Shown here piece after piece: positions 35,561 through 47,630 of a stretch of DNA of 64,000 nucleotides (its first letter is position 1; each line of letters begins with the position of its first letter). This stretch comes from Ulota crispa (taxonomy: Eukaryota; Streptophyta; Bryopsida; Orthotrichales; Orthotrichaceae). A program made the translations under genes and the position numbers. The notes beneath the pieces are model-generated. The model was given only the letters and a program-made list of their open reading frames with translations, had not been told where the DNA came from and did not search any database. The stretch lies in contig OY987251.1 of NCBI GenBank assembly GCA_963920765.1, positions 9,613,219 through 9,677,218 on the forward strand, read 5' to 3'.

Positions 35561-36100
35561 CTTAAGGGCCATTCACACTTGTACTTACGAAAGAACAAAC
35601 AGTGGTTATAAAAGTACTTTAAGTGCTGTGCGTTCCCACTCAGGAGGGGTATTTTAGGCCAAACCTAGCTGGCAGGGCCATGGAGAGGCTCATAAGTGCG
35701 GGTGTCAAAGATTAGATTCCATAACTTTTGGCAAAGAGTCCAGGATTTTGTAGTTGGAAAATCTATCAAAAATAGAGATATGCGAGTTGAGCGGGGTCTG
35801 CTTTTCAATTTTTGGTAATGCCAACGCAGGGGCTCAAATATAAAAGAGCGCCTGCTATTTTTTGCATAACTTTTGGGTGAGCCTCTTTATGAAAGTAGGC
35901 CATGGCGATGATGCCACAAGGAAGGTTGTTTTGTGAAGCCTCAAATACAGAGAAGTGACGAAGCCTTTAGCACATTCTCCCTTGTGTCTTGAGGTACGCT
36001 ACAGCTCTTGCATTTCAATTTTCATGAGTTTGTTGCATTGTTGGCATGTTACTAGTAACAAAGAGGAGAATGCATGGCACATTATGCATACATTGATTGT

Positions 36101-36355
36101 AACACAATATTCATCAATTTGGGAAACGGCAATTCCCAATTTGTATGTCTCCTTAATCTGAAACTTTCATCTTAATCTTGTTTGGCACACCTGTGAGAAA
36201 ACAAATGAAAACAAATGATACTTTACAGATGATAGATGTTTAGATCCAAATTAGTCACAAAGAAGTGGAAATAAAATGGGTGTGGCATGAAATGAAAATG
36301 TGACCAGAAGTCTTAAAATGTGCTGAAATTCCCAAATTAATGAATATTGTGTTTT
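36101..36355. mobile_element. MITE of the 4-bp-duplication family (TSD TTGT)
   Basis: Left end AACACAATATTCATCAATTTG and right end the inverse of AACACAATATTCATTAATTTG, flanked by TTGT at 36097-36100 and 36356-36359. Length 255 bp. The DNA from 35561 to 36096 and 36360 to 36950 holds nothing recognised. Confidence 0.8.
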
Positions 36356-36960
36356 GTATAGTTTCTTGTGTTTATTGCAGAGTTCTAGAGTATACAAAGA
36401 ATGAAGAACCAGTATCAATCTAGTATGTAAAATTTGCCCATCTGGCCAGCTCCATTGTTGTTGCATCCTGCAGGGATCCCTCTAAACGGTGAATGAACAC
36501 AAACATTCTCATGTGTCTCAAAGTAGAAAATAGACATTTTCTACTACATGAGACTCTAATGAAGTCAATTTTGGTTTTGCAAAGTATAAGGATGAAGTGC
36601 TTATCTAGACATTGCTCTATCAGTCATTGCCGTTGTCCTTACAAATAGAGAAACTTCCATATGACTTGTTATTTTCATTCACTTGACTTGCACAACCAAC
36701 ACAAGTCCTCCAATGCCTTAATGAATACAAGTATACATAGAATCAGAGTTTAATGTTTAGAGACAAGTACCTTTCTTTAGCATGCTGGTTTGCTGCTGTA
36801 ATCTGCTCCATGTGTTTCATGTCCACTTCCCCACAAATAACAACACCGTGATGAACATTTTTTTTGGGGTTTTATAGCCACTCCACCACCGGCTGGTTTC
36901 CATTTCTCCCAACAAGCACCTCCTGCTAGGAGTCCCTCCTCATTTGTTTGGCCAAGGTCT

Positions 36961-38477
36961 GTGCTGCCTCGCCCTCCACAAGTACCTCCACTCCCGATTC
37001 CCATGTCCATGCAGATGCCATCCTATAGCAGCGCCCAAGTACTAGCCACGTACAGCCTTGGACATGCGCATATCCCTTCGTTGATGCCAAGTCTTGTACT
37101 TGCAACTGCAACCTCTACACACGTCACAAACATGAGCAACAAAAAAGCAATGAAAGAAAGAAACCCCAATTGGGTGCAAGCAGAAGTGATGGCGCTAATA
37201 GGTGCAAAGCTCGAGTTGTATATCTAGGAGTTGGACACCATTGAGAGCAGGGATTGTATGACATCAGATACCACAAAGTGGCAGAGGGTTTCTCAGGAGG
37301 TTATGCAAGCAAATTTTTCCCATGTATACCACAACAATGTTGCCTATAAAGCAAAGTGGAATTTGATTATTTTGGAGTACAAGAGGATCTTTGACTACTT
37401 GAGGTGCACAAATACAAACAATCAAGACTATTGGGAGTTGACATCTTCTCAACGGAAGGACGACGGCCTACCAAAGCAATTCTCCCTCGAGATTTACTAC
37501 ACCATCAATGAGTGGTACGGCTCCTGCCCAACAAATCAGCCCCCTGGTATGTTGGACACCTTCTCACCAAGTGATTTAGAGATGAGAGGTACAAAGAATC
37601 CAGAAAATGGTGGAGATGATCAAAAGAAGTAATAGGAGGCCCATGACTCTGTATACATGGCAAATGTTGAGGTTGAGGAAGGGATCAGTGAAGTGCTAGG
37701 TACGGGGTCTGCCCGACCTCTATCTTTGCCATTGAAGAGTTTCACGTCAAGCTTGTTGCAGAAGGGCGTGCCTCTTCCTCCATGGGGACACCGCCAACGA
37801 GGACATGACCTGCGGTTCCACCTGGAATCGTCCCCCACGTCATTAGTTCTTCCGGTACCTCCTCACATTCTCTTGCCCGCGGTCTAAGAAACACCGGCGT
37901 GAGGCGTAAGAATGTGTCGGGGCATATACAAATAGTGGAAGCCACAAAGACAAGTAGTGAAAATCTGGTGAAACGGATGTACGACATTGCAAGGACACAT
38001 TGTGAAATGGAGAGGGAGAAGATAAGCGTGCAGTTCAAGTTGTTCGAAGACAACATGAAATTCTTACGAGATAGAGACTTGTGCCTTCACGCACAAGTAG
38101 CAGAAGTGAATGCAATTGCACTCAAGGCAATCGACAAGCAAAATTAGATAGTTGAGTGCCTAACAAACATATCAACTGCATTAACTCGCCGCTATAGAGG
38201 AGACAGTAGCCCCAAAAGGCAGAAGGCCCCTCTACATGCACAAGGAGGGCACTCAACCGAAGTGACTCCAAAGCCCACGCGGGCTCCTGAGAACAATGGC
38301 AGAGCCCCAGCTACACACCCTAATGCAAACACCACCATCAATATGATGCAGGACGAGCCTGCTAGTGCCCCCCATAGAAGGGAATGCCATCAGAACCCTG
38401 TGAGTGCTCAAACTTCCCCCTTGAGAAGTAAGCGCAAGCACAACCGGGTTCTAAAAAAACTAGGAGATAAGCTATAA
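36961..38477 (+). pseudogene. PIF/Harbinger ORF1-like Myb/SANT (trihelix-type) protein, broken
   Basis: A proline-rich N-terminus leads to NPNWVQAEVMALIGAK (about 37165), TTKWQRVSQEV (37270) and YKAKWNLIILEYKRI (37350): the spaced Trp residues of a Myb/SANT-like, trihelix-type DNA-binding domain as found in PIF/Harbinger ORF1 proteins. A Ser/Pro-rich linker (37650-37890) and a charged helical tail follow (37920-38140). ORF1 proteins bring the transposase to the element ends. The frame is broken by TAG at 37227-37229, by stops and a frame change between about 37630 and 37890, and by TAG at 38145-38147, after which the same frame continues to 38477. The base composition is more GC-rich than the surroundings. 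An alternative is a host trihelix pseudogene; the nearby PIF transposase remnant favours the transposon. Confidence 0.65.
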
Positions 38478-39464
38478 TAGCAAGAGGGTGGATTTGGTTG
38501 TAGATTTCCAACTAAAGATGCTTTCCAAGCAATGGATCTTTACTAACAAGCCTACAATATACAATGATGAATAAAGGAGAGGACAATCTACTTAGTATTT
38601 TGCACGAGGGAGTTCGTGGTAACTAGAATGGGGATGTGAGTAATCATATCTCGTCATGGGGGTTCACATACCCTACGTCTTGCTCATGAATGGCTTCCAT
38701 TCCTCCGTGAGATGATGGTGCTGGTTCAACGTGTAATGACTTTATAATAGGGACAAATAATCACAACACTTTAGGGGTTTGGTGGTTTTCCCCGTATTAC
38801 TTGGCCAGTTTGGGTTATTGCCTTGTAACAAATAATCACAACATAAATTGGCTTCTATATTTGAGGGTCAAGGATTATCTAAATCCTTTGATACTTGAGA
38901 ATCAAGGATTATCCAAATCCCTTGGTGAGTGTCAATGTGTTCAAAATGCCAGAGGCTAACTCCTTTTTCAGCCACTTAATGAAAATATGACGCCTTAAGG
39001 TTCTATGTGTTTCCTATGACATACTCATAGTTCAATCAAAATGAAGATCTCTCCGTACTTTGGGCCAATTAGTTAAATATTTTAGCCAAGACAAAGAGTA
39101 GATGAGTCCAATTAATGGCTCTACATCCCCTTCCCTTTTGGTCAAAAATACCTTGAAAATTGGGAAAGTGGACCTGCTAGCCTAGCAGGGCGGAGTTCAA
39201 GGCTTGGAGGCGGATTGATACCTGACGGTGGGTCCGGTAGGTCAGGTCTAGGTGTGGCAGGGTCCGAGTATGACAGGGTCTGGGTCTGGTCCTCTGGCGA
39301 CGTGACTGCAGTTGTTGCTATGATCAAAGGCCAGCTCCTTTGGGGCTTGGCTGCGACTTCGAGTGCTCAGACTAGTGTTGGCTGCTGCATTTGAGACTAA
39401 GACTAGGTGAGCTGGAATTTGGCAGAATGATTTGTAGCTCAATGCTAGTCTGGGGATCAAGTGT
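38478..39464. other. Non-coding stretch between ORF1 remnant and tandem block
   Basis: It holds a short direct repeat around AAGGATTATCTAAATCC / AAGGATTATCCAAATCC (about 38870-38925). Otherwise nothing is recognised. Confidence 0.4.
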
Positions 39465-40210
39465 GAGAACTAGAAATTCGGCAGAATGTCTATAGCTCAA
39501 GGCTAGCAATGGGCTCAAGCAGTGAGAACTAGGATTTAGCATAATGTTTGTAGCTCGCTACTAGTCTGGGGAGTGTGAAGGGCTAGGGCTTCAAGCTGTG
39601 AGACTAGAATTCGGCAAAATGTCTGTGGCTCAATGCTAGTTTGGGAATGTGAAAGGCTGGGGCTCGATTTGCGAGACTAGGATTCGGCAGAATGATTTGA
39701 GGCTTTGAGGCTTAGTAAGGGAATGTGAAGGGCTAGGGGCTCGAGCCATGAGAACTAGAATTTGGAAGAGTTTCTGTGGCTCGATGCTTGTCTGGGAATG
39801 TGAAGGGCTGGGGCTTGAGCTGGAAGACTAAAATAGCAGAATGATCTAAGGCTTAAAGGCTAGCCTAGGATTGAGCTATGAGAACTAGGAATTTGGCAAA
39901 ATGCTTGAGGCTTCAAGGCTAGCAAGGGAATGTGAAGGGTTAGGGGCTCAAGATGTGGGAACTAGAATTTGGTAGAATGCCTAAGGCTTCCAGGCTAGCT
40001 TGGGCTTGAGCTGTGAGAACTAGGAATTCAGCGGAATGCTTGAGGCTTCGAGGCTAGCAAGGGAATGTGAAGGGCTAGGGGCTCGAGCTATGAGAACTAG
40101 GAATTCGGCAAAGTGATCTGAGGCTTCAAGGCTAGTCTGGGATTGAGTTGTGAGAACTAGGAATTTGGCAAAATGCTTGTAGCTTGGCCTTGTGAGCTCA
40201 AAAGCCAAGA
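39465..40210. repeat. Tandem repeat block with alternating short and long units
   Basis: The motif GAGAACTAGGAATTCGGCA recurs at 39465, 39524, 39600, 39673, 39750, 39823, 39880, 39958, 40015, 40092 and 40152. Spacings fall into two classes, about 57-60 and 73-78 bases; the long unit contains an extra GGGAATGTGAAGGGCTAGG. Each unit also has GGCTTCAAGGCTAG. It is a degenerate minisatellite, probably the internal repeat of a transposon. Confidence 0.8.
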
Positions 40211-41900
40211 GCTACCGTGAGAGCTGAGAGTTCTAGGCCTGGCTATTGGGAGCTTGAAAGCTAGAACTAGCCGTAGGGGCTAGAGAGAGAGCAGGTTCAC
40301 CAGCTTAAGGATCCTGATAGCGAGGCAAGCCTCAAGCTAAGAGAGCTAGTGAGCAAAGTGACTTCCCATGGAACTACTGAGGGAATCAAGAGAGCTGGCC
40401 ACTCAAGGCAGAGCTGAAAGGATTCCCCGCGAGCTACTATGAGGGCTTGTTCTGGTATGGGAGTTTTGATAGTGGCTGGTAAGTGGAGGCTCAGGTGAGG
40501 ATCCTACTCTAATTGACAATGGACTTGAAGGCAACTGGACTTCTAAGAAAGTGTGGAAGAGCGGCATCACCAATTGTAATCCAACTTCCTAGAGGTTAGT
40601 ATGATTGATGCTAACTATGTCCTAACTAATTGCCTGAGAAAGGGGGTCATTTCTAAAGCAAGACACGAGGAACTAAGGGATTGGCAAACTACAAGTGTGG
40701 AGAGCTCAAAGAAGGGCTATGAAAGAAGTGACAAGTTGTGGTAAGTGGCCTAAAATCAAGGAAGTGATGATGAAAGTGATAAGTGGCCAAAGAGTGGGAA
40801 TGAGTACAAGTGATAAGAGGAGTGACAAGTGACCAAGGGGATTGTTTTTGGGAGGAGGTGGACCTCCCTTTATACTTTTGAGGGGGGGGCCACCTTGGCC
40901 CTCTATCTAGGAGATCCATAGATCCCTTGAAATCTACCTAAAATCTAAGAAAAACAAAAAATGGATAAAATTTGGATGAATTCATCATAACTTTTGGAGC
41001 GTAGCTCCAAATGACAAATGGACGGTGGTATTGAATTCCTTGGACCCAAAATAGCCGGTTTTGATTATTCACACTCCCAATTCCAAGCTACAAGGCGTTG
41101 GAAAATGTGAATGAAGGATTAGGGGTGAATGGATGAAAAACCTAGAATTGGGAATTCATCCCAAATTGAGAAATTGATTTCCTGAGGTCTTCCAACATTG
41201 TTGGGGGAGCCGGGAAACACTCCTTGCTTTTGTCAATTGGACTCCAAATGGATGATATCTAGAATTGGATGTCGGGTGCCTTCCTGAAACTGGATGGATG
41301 TTGTTGTTCAAGGCCTTGCCGCTATCAAAACGACTTGAAACTTGAGGGATCTTCTTAAATCCTTGAGAAACTCTTCCATGAATTTTGATGGCATTTTATT
41401 GCCTTTTGTCAACCTCCATTCACCGAGGTTGACTGGTATCTTGTAGGGTTGACCGCTTGGAATCATGTTCGCTAAGGAGCTAAAGGTTTTGGGCACCTTG
41501 GGTATAGACACACCAAATGTTGTTGTCGATAGTCATTGAGTTGTAAGCTGATGATATGGCCTTTGGCCATGACATAACTAACCAAACCTAAATGACCTTC
41601 TCTAATTAGGCTAGTGGGGACTTTTGAAGGGGATTCCAAGCCCCAAGTATGTGTGTCACTCAAATTACTAAAAACCACTAAAACCTCACCAATTGCTTCT
41701 AATGACTTACCAAATGGAGTAGGGTAAATGGTGTACCGCTAACCATTTGGTCTAACTACTCTCAATCAACATAAGTGGCTATTCCACTCATATTGATGTA
41801 ATTTCAAAGCTAAGTAAAACAAAAAATGAATTCAGGACTTTTGGTGCTAAATCTGGGACTCACAAACCCTGAACTTCATGAGGCCGTCTGAAGGGCTGAA
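40211..41900. other. GC-richer non-coding DNA, possible transposon interior
   Basis: It is compositionally like the tandem block and unlike the AT-rich spacers. Short minus-strand frames exist (41308-41678) but match no family I know. It may be interior sequence of the same large element as the ORF1 and transposase remnants, or an unrelated insertion. Confidence 0.3.
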
Positions 41901-42116
41901 TGACAACGTCCTACTGTTGACATGTAGAAGTCTCGGCTTTTGTGCAGGGACACCTTCCCGCCCCTAAACTGCAGCAGTGCATCAGAAGATGTTGTACTCC
42001 ACATGTTAGGAAGTGATGAACACCATGTAACTCCTAGCATGCTATGACAGCAGCTTTTGAAATGAAGTTGTTGCAATGAATTGAAAGACAAATTTTTGAT
42101 GCTCTCACTTGCGTAG

Positions 42117-42604
42117 CTAAAGAACTTGTGGTCTTTGTGAGGTGAGGTGGATCCCAAGTAGGCGCCGTTTGTCTGTAGCTGCCGTAGTCTTGGATGTCTT
42201 GAGTATGATTTTAGCAGCTTCATTGGCGTGTGCTCCATCACAGTCAACTGTAGTCTCGTCCAATACTTCACCATTCAAGCCTTCCCTTTGCAAGACTCCA
42301 AATAAACCTTCCACTTCCTCCTTACGCTGCCTTAGAAGCATGTTATGCAAGAGAGTGCAAGAAAGAATCACTTGCGACAAGAATGCAACATCTAAATCAG
42401 ACTTGTTTAATAATTCTTTAAAGGTTTATTTCAAGATACCAAATGCGTTCTCTACGATGCAGCGCCCTCTCCATAATCTTCTATTGAATACTGCGTTGGA
42501 CATCAACAAAAGTGTGGTATTGCGGTGAGGAACCATTAGCCATGGCAGCAAGGGGTATCCTGAATCACTGAGAAGATAAGGAGAAAAACTCTTGGAGCCA
42601 AGGT
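42117..42604 (-). pseudogene. PIF/Harbinger transposase, C-terminal half, broken
   Basis: Reading the minus strand from 42604: LLSDSGYPLLPWLMVPH, then NAVFNRRLWRGRCIVENAFGILK, a TAA stop (42428-42426), then VAFLSQVILSCTLLHNMLL and a charged tail to 42117. DSGYPLLPWL and VENAFG carry the second Asp and the Glu of the PIF/Harbinger DDE nuclease (DDE_Tnp_4 type), and the LHN motif follows as usual. The N-terminal half, with the first Asp, is missing: similarity stops at 42605 where a CACTA-type terminus begins. Relative to the ORF1 remnant at 37-38.5 kb it is in convergent orientation, 3.6 kb away. With no N-terminus and an internal stop it cannot be active. Confidence 0.8.
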
Positions 42605-42720
42605 CACTACAAGGGAGATAGTGACCTAATTGACAGCAATTTGACTAAATGTTGTCAACTAAGCTGTCAATTAGGTCACCCTGATTTGGTCACATAATTG
42701 ACAACATATTGTCAGTTTTT
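42605..42720 (+). mobile_element. End of a CACTA (En/Spm) element
   Basis: CACTACAAGGGAGATAGTGAC is a typical CACTA terminus, followed by subterminal repeats of the motif GTGACCTAATTGACAG in both orientations (about 42620, 42665 and 42690). I did not find the partner end GTAGTG within the window, so the element is truncated or runs on without a recognisable end. Confidence 0.65.
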
Positions 42721-43369
42721 TTGTCAGTCCACTTAGGACTCCTTGTCATCAAATCATGCAATACCCATGTCTATATAGTCACCGTATAATTCCACGTCAC
42801 TGCGTCAACAAGTTACTTACCATGGACTTTGCCCATGTGAAAAAATATATGTGCAATTTTGATCTTGCTATAATTGGTACAGTTTTTTTTGCCAATGTAT
42901 TTTTAGTACACAGTTGCAACTCCATTTTTAGATGCACATTGTACATTCCTTGCAGTTTATGATTTTGTTACTTTTGCAAGTACTAGACCCATGCATAGGA
43001 TACGTGTTTGCATCATATTTGCTAACGTTCACCAATTAGAATGTGCTTTTGAATACCAGCCATTGGATATAGAAATGAATCAATATCTGAGCTTTTATTA
43101 ATTTTGTTTTGTTGTATCAGCATGTGTGCACACGTGTCCCATGTTGATACAAAGGTAAGCAAACTTTAGCTCCCACAAAAAGGTACAAAATGTACATGCT
43201 CACAAAATGGTAGGAATTAAATAATCTTGCGCTAAAACCTGGTCCTCTTTCAAACCTTGTCAAAGTCATAACTTTGGCTTGGATATTCTTCACAACAACT
43301 ACTTGATGTCATTGTTTGGTGAGTTCAAGTCTTGAGTATTCCATCCTTAGAATCCTTTTTGCATCAGCC

Positions 43370-46225
43370 ACCAACTTCTTTCAATGCAATTTGAGGTATC
43401 AGTAAGAATTTGCCATTCTCTTTGGCCACCCCATGAACATGCATTGTGCTTGCAAGTCTGACAACTTCTTATTGACACTACAAACAGATATCTACACTTG
43501 CAAATATACTCAAATAAAACAAATACCTCAAAAAATTCAACATTTTACTCTACACATATTCTCATTAAAGATCCTTTGCAATAGAGCAAAACAAAGAAAG
43601 TGACATTAAAAAGCTCTGAAGCACATAAACATGCGTACCATGCTATGTTGCTCCAATTTTTTTTTGCATTTGTCACACTGCGCCCAATCCCCACAATATA
43701 TTACACACCTTTTTTTAAAGGCTCTCACTAACTGCATGATATAATAAAATTTAATAAACAAAATTGTCTAACCTGATAAAGTGAAAGACAATTTTTATAA
43801 TAAACTGCCTTACCGTGACAGCGCTCATGTGATCCACAGCGTGAATGTCAATCGGCATTTTCCCCTACATGACAATTACCACCCACACTTTGTTTGAGCT
43901 GTGTTGCTGAGTTGAAGTATTATTGTGGACTTAAAGCTTTTACTAAGTAAAGTACATGCAATATTAGATAGAATCAATAACATAGTCAAATAGTTTACAC
44001 ACCTATGTGTCTGCATTGAGCTGTTCCGGTGGCACCGCACTCATGTCCATGTTCAAGAGTAAATTGTCCAATGCTAGAGGTGTTAAAGGTTCTACCTCCG
44101 CTGTCACTTGCCCTTGCATATGTAGTTTGTATTGGAATGAAATGGTAAATCCTCACCCTCCATATTCATGCATCACTAAAAGCACACAACTTGTTTCACA
44201 GATAGTAACAAACCTTAATAGACGATTATAAAACAATTTAAGGTTTTAGTAGTAGTTGCACAACTGAAAATTACAATTCATATGTAATCCTATTCCACTA
44301 CAATCACTGTTCCAAGCACTAACTTAGCAGACACAGCAACAACATATATGGTGTTACAACCTTGCACCTTCTGTGCATAGCACAAAGCCAAAATTATGCT
44401 TGCATTATATGGATTACGAGTTAAACATCTCTACAATTTTTGTGCCTTAATTGCAAAGGACATTGGTATGTTCCTCTATCACTTAAACTTTTGTGTTCTT
44501 TCATTGTCCACTTCAATCAATACTCTTACAGAGATTCACATTCATTGTAACCTTCAAATCCAATATACATGTGCTTGCTTTCTTTCTAGATTGTCTACAT
44601 GGAAGGATATGTAAGATATTGCTGCACAAAACTAGCTTGGATTGACAAAGTATGTGCCACATTGTTCAATGTAAAAGTAACATTGCTCAATCAATACTAA
44701 TCATTATACTAATACCTACACCGCAAGTACAGATTTGTTCATGACAAAAGTGTGTTTGCAAACAAGTTTGAACAACAACTACCTTTACATACAAAAATTG
44801 AAGTACCTTGACTTGCATATGAGCTGCTCACTTGTACGTGAAAATTTGAGTAATTTTGTTATATTGGACCGCCATCTTTTCCTCCAAATATTGCACAAAA
44901 TACTGCAACATAGTCACAAAATTAATACGGTGTTTGATTACAATAGCAAGCAAAATCACCTACTTAATACTTTGTCAAAAGTGAAGAGTTCCAAAATTCC
45001 AAACCTACACTTGAATGTCTACAAGTTCTATCCAACCTTGTGTCCAACCAACTGAACCAAGGAACCAGAGTACTTTGTAACAACAACCGCAATATATCTA
45101 AATAGAATTCATTATGTTTTTTCTATAGTCAACATCACTTATTCCATAGTTATATTGCATGTTCAAAAGATATTTCTCAAACAAAATGAAGACATTACTC
45201 AATCAATAGTCACAGTGCATCACACGTACTTTTGTTGTTTTAGTGGAAGACAACGTACTCCGCACTGCTTGCATGGCCTCGTCCCTCAAGTTGTCGGAGA
45301 TTGCTATGTCTACTTTCGGCATCACGCAATCTCTGTCACCACCCTTTTCAAAGGCAGACCTCGTCGGAAAGGTTTAACTAGGATCCTGAAATTTCTCAAA
45401 ACATTTGGAGTCACAGGTGTCTCCGGAGATTCCTTTGTCACTGCAATATAAAACGTCATATTCGTTAATTTGGGCCAAAGGGTACTTTTTGAGACTTTCA
45501 AAGTTTGAGGTGAAAGTTTTAGGTGATCACCTAAAAAGCTAAATTCAAGCTCAAATTTTTTTTATGTACACGTGTCCTCACCTGAGAGGAGAAATTTGCA
45601 AGGGAAAAAATCTTAGTGGCTCAAACTGAATCTGATACCTTCAAATCTGGTTTAAGGTAAATTTTTGGGTTTAAGGTGACGTACAAAGTGGGACACCCCA
45701 GTGGCCCAAATTAACGAATATGACGTTATAAACACTTCGCGAAGTCTGATGTGATTTGTTCTGCTTTCCTTGATGGATTCCTCAATGGCATTAAAGACTC
45801 ACAGGTATTGATATCGCCCAAGTTTAGGGGATACTCCTCCCCACGACTATTTGCTCTACTTGGAAAGGCTGCAATGAATCTTTCGAACAAAAGCGCTAAC
45901 CGTGTTTGAGCGATGACATGTCTCGACACTTACTTCAAGCAGAGTTTATCTCCCATGTTGCTAATGCAGTTTGTGCATCATACAGAGCTTGAGCATTCTA
46001 AGCTAGACATCACCGGAGTTAGAAAAAGGTGTACTAAAGACTAAACGGCTTGCCTTGTAAAGACCAACACATCGCCATACAATGAAATTTAACACAAACC
46101 TAAGCACTGGAAAATGTAAAGTTCAATGAGCGCTCTACAGCCCGTGAATACAGTTTACACACATTTTGCACCCTAAACCCTTGCCGCCATCTGTTCTCGC
46201 CACCCGCAATGACAGCAACCTAGAA
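43370..46225 (-). other. Possible unidentified gene or captured gene fragments
   Basis: On the minus strand several short GC-richer stretches look like exons with splice-like edges. They are: 46219 (after TTTCTAG) to about 46165; about 45930-45805 (RLALLFERFIAAFPSRANSR, then ACCTGTGAGT); 45447-45345 (after ATTGCAG: KESPETPVTPNVLRNF and GLPLKRVVTEIA); about 44130-44010 (VEPLTPLALDNLLLNMDMS, ending before GTGTGT); 43872-43822 (after CATGTAG: MPIDIHAVDHMSAVT, ending before GTAAGG); and 43480-43400 (after TTTGTAG: NKKLSDLQAQCMFMGWPKRM). I do not recognise a family, and a continuous frame over all of them could not be shown; the 45.3-kb piece has a TGA. It may be a real gene, a decayed one, or fragments carried by the CACTA element that starts at 42605. 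Confidence 0.3.
45452..45727. mobile_element. MITE of the 4-bp-duplication family (TSD ATAA)
   Basis: AACGTCATATTCGTTAATTT at the left is mirrored exactly at the right, and ATAA flanks both ends (45448-45451 and 45728-45731). The 276-bp body is the reverse-orientation relative of 18354-18621. Confidence 0.85.
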
Positions 46226-46489
46226 ATTGAAAGAAATGACATCCATACATCAATTTTGACAAGCTGATGACAAAATGATATCTTTCATTGATAGCAGTGC
46301 CTTCTTGTCCGTCCACGTCGCCTGACTTTTGTTAATTGTACTATACCTAAAATACAGAAGCTATAATCTAGAATGAATATTGCATTTCCGTTGCCTTGAT
46401 AACTAGGTTCCCTTATCTTGGAAAGTTATCTCATGACTCATCACTTGACCATTTGGAGACACATGCAACTCTCTTAATCTCTACAAGAT

Positions 46490-46822
46490 CATTGTCCCTT
46501 TAAGGGATAAATGGGATTTAGGGCAAGAATCTGCGGCCTTAATTTTTGTTAAGATTTTTTGAAAGTTTTTTTGAAGATAGAAAAACACATTTTAAGTTTT
46601 TGGGGAATATAATTTTTATTCCAATCTATGCCCAAGAGCAAAAGTTATGCCCAAATAAGCACAAATTTGGGGAGACTGGGCAACAATTTTTTTACAAAAC
46701 CTTGAAAAAAAAAAAAAAAAAAAATTCTCATATATTATATTTTTGTCTACATCTGAAGCTTTGATTCATTCCCTTTGGACTAGTTATGAGAAAGTTAAGG
46801 ACAATATTGTTTTTTGGGCAAT
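46490..46822. mobile_element. Partial 0.9-kb TTAA-type element
   Basis: TGTCCCTTTAAGGGATAAATG and the following 300 bases match the corresponding end of the copy that starts at 46827, but the terminal TTAA is gone. The similarity stops where the next element is inserted (GGGCAATTTAACCCC). Confidence 0.55.
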
Positions 46823-47630
46823 TTAACCCCGTAAAGGACCATTGTCCCTACGGGGGACAAATGGGATTTCAGGCAGGTACCTACAGCCTCAATTTTTGTT
46901 TTAATTTTTTGAAACTTTTTTGAAGATAGGAAAACACATCAACTTTTTGGGAATATAGTTTTTATTCCAATCTATGCTATGGAGCAAAAGTTATCCCCAA
47001 ATAAGCACAAATTTGGGGAGATCAAGCAGCAAAAAAAAATCTAAAACTTGAAATTCTTTTAAAAAAAAAATTTCTTGTAGATTACATCTTTGTCTACATC
47101 TAAAGCTTTGATTCATTCCATTTGGACTAGTTATGAGAAAGTTATGGATAATCTTGTATTTTGGGCAATTCAAACATCTTCTTGAAAAAATAACTTATAA
47201 ACTTCATTTTTGAATGCAAGTTTAATATATTTTTTTTTTTAAATGTTGAAAAGGATGAAGTTTGCTTGCTATAACAGTCTCACCATTGAGATTTTTGTGT
47301 TTCAATTCCATTGCAGGATTACTAACAATTTAAGTTTTTGTTCAATCTCATACTTTCTTCTACCTATTTTATTTTAAAAATGAAAATTAAGTTTTTTTTT
47401 TTTTTATAATTTTTTTTTAAAGAATCACAACTCAATTCTCCACCATAAAGATTTAAACCTCCAAACTCCGTGGTGCAAAACTCTTAAGTTAAATAAGTTC
47501 AAAGTCAAATAACTTAGTCATGTAAGTTGCAAAAAAAATTGTTTTTACACTTTAGACTCAAATATCTTGCAATCTGTGTCGTCAAAGTTTTTGAATTTTT
47601 TTTTATACATTCATGTACTAGTCTAGTACA

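Noticed and set aside
37899-38147. Separate short helical protein gene
   Set aside because: It is in the right place and frame to be the C-terminal part of the broken ORF1-like protein, and its frame continues past the stop to 38477.
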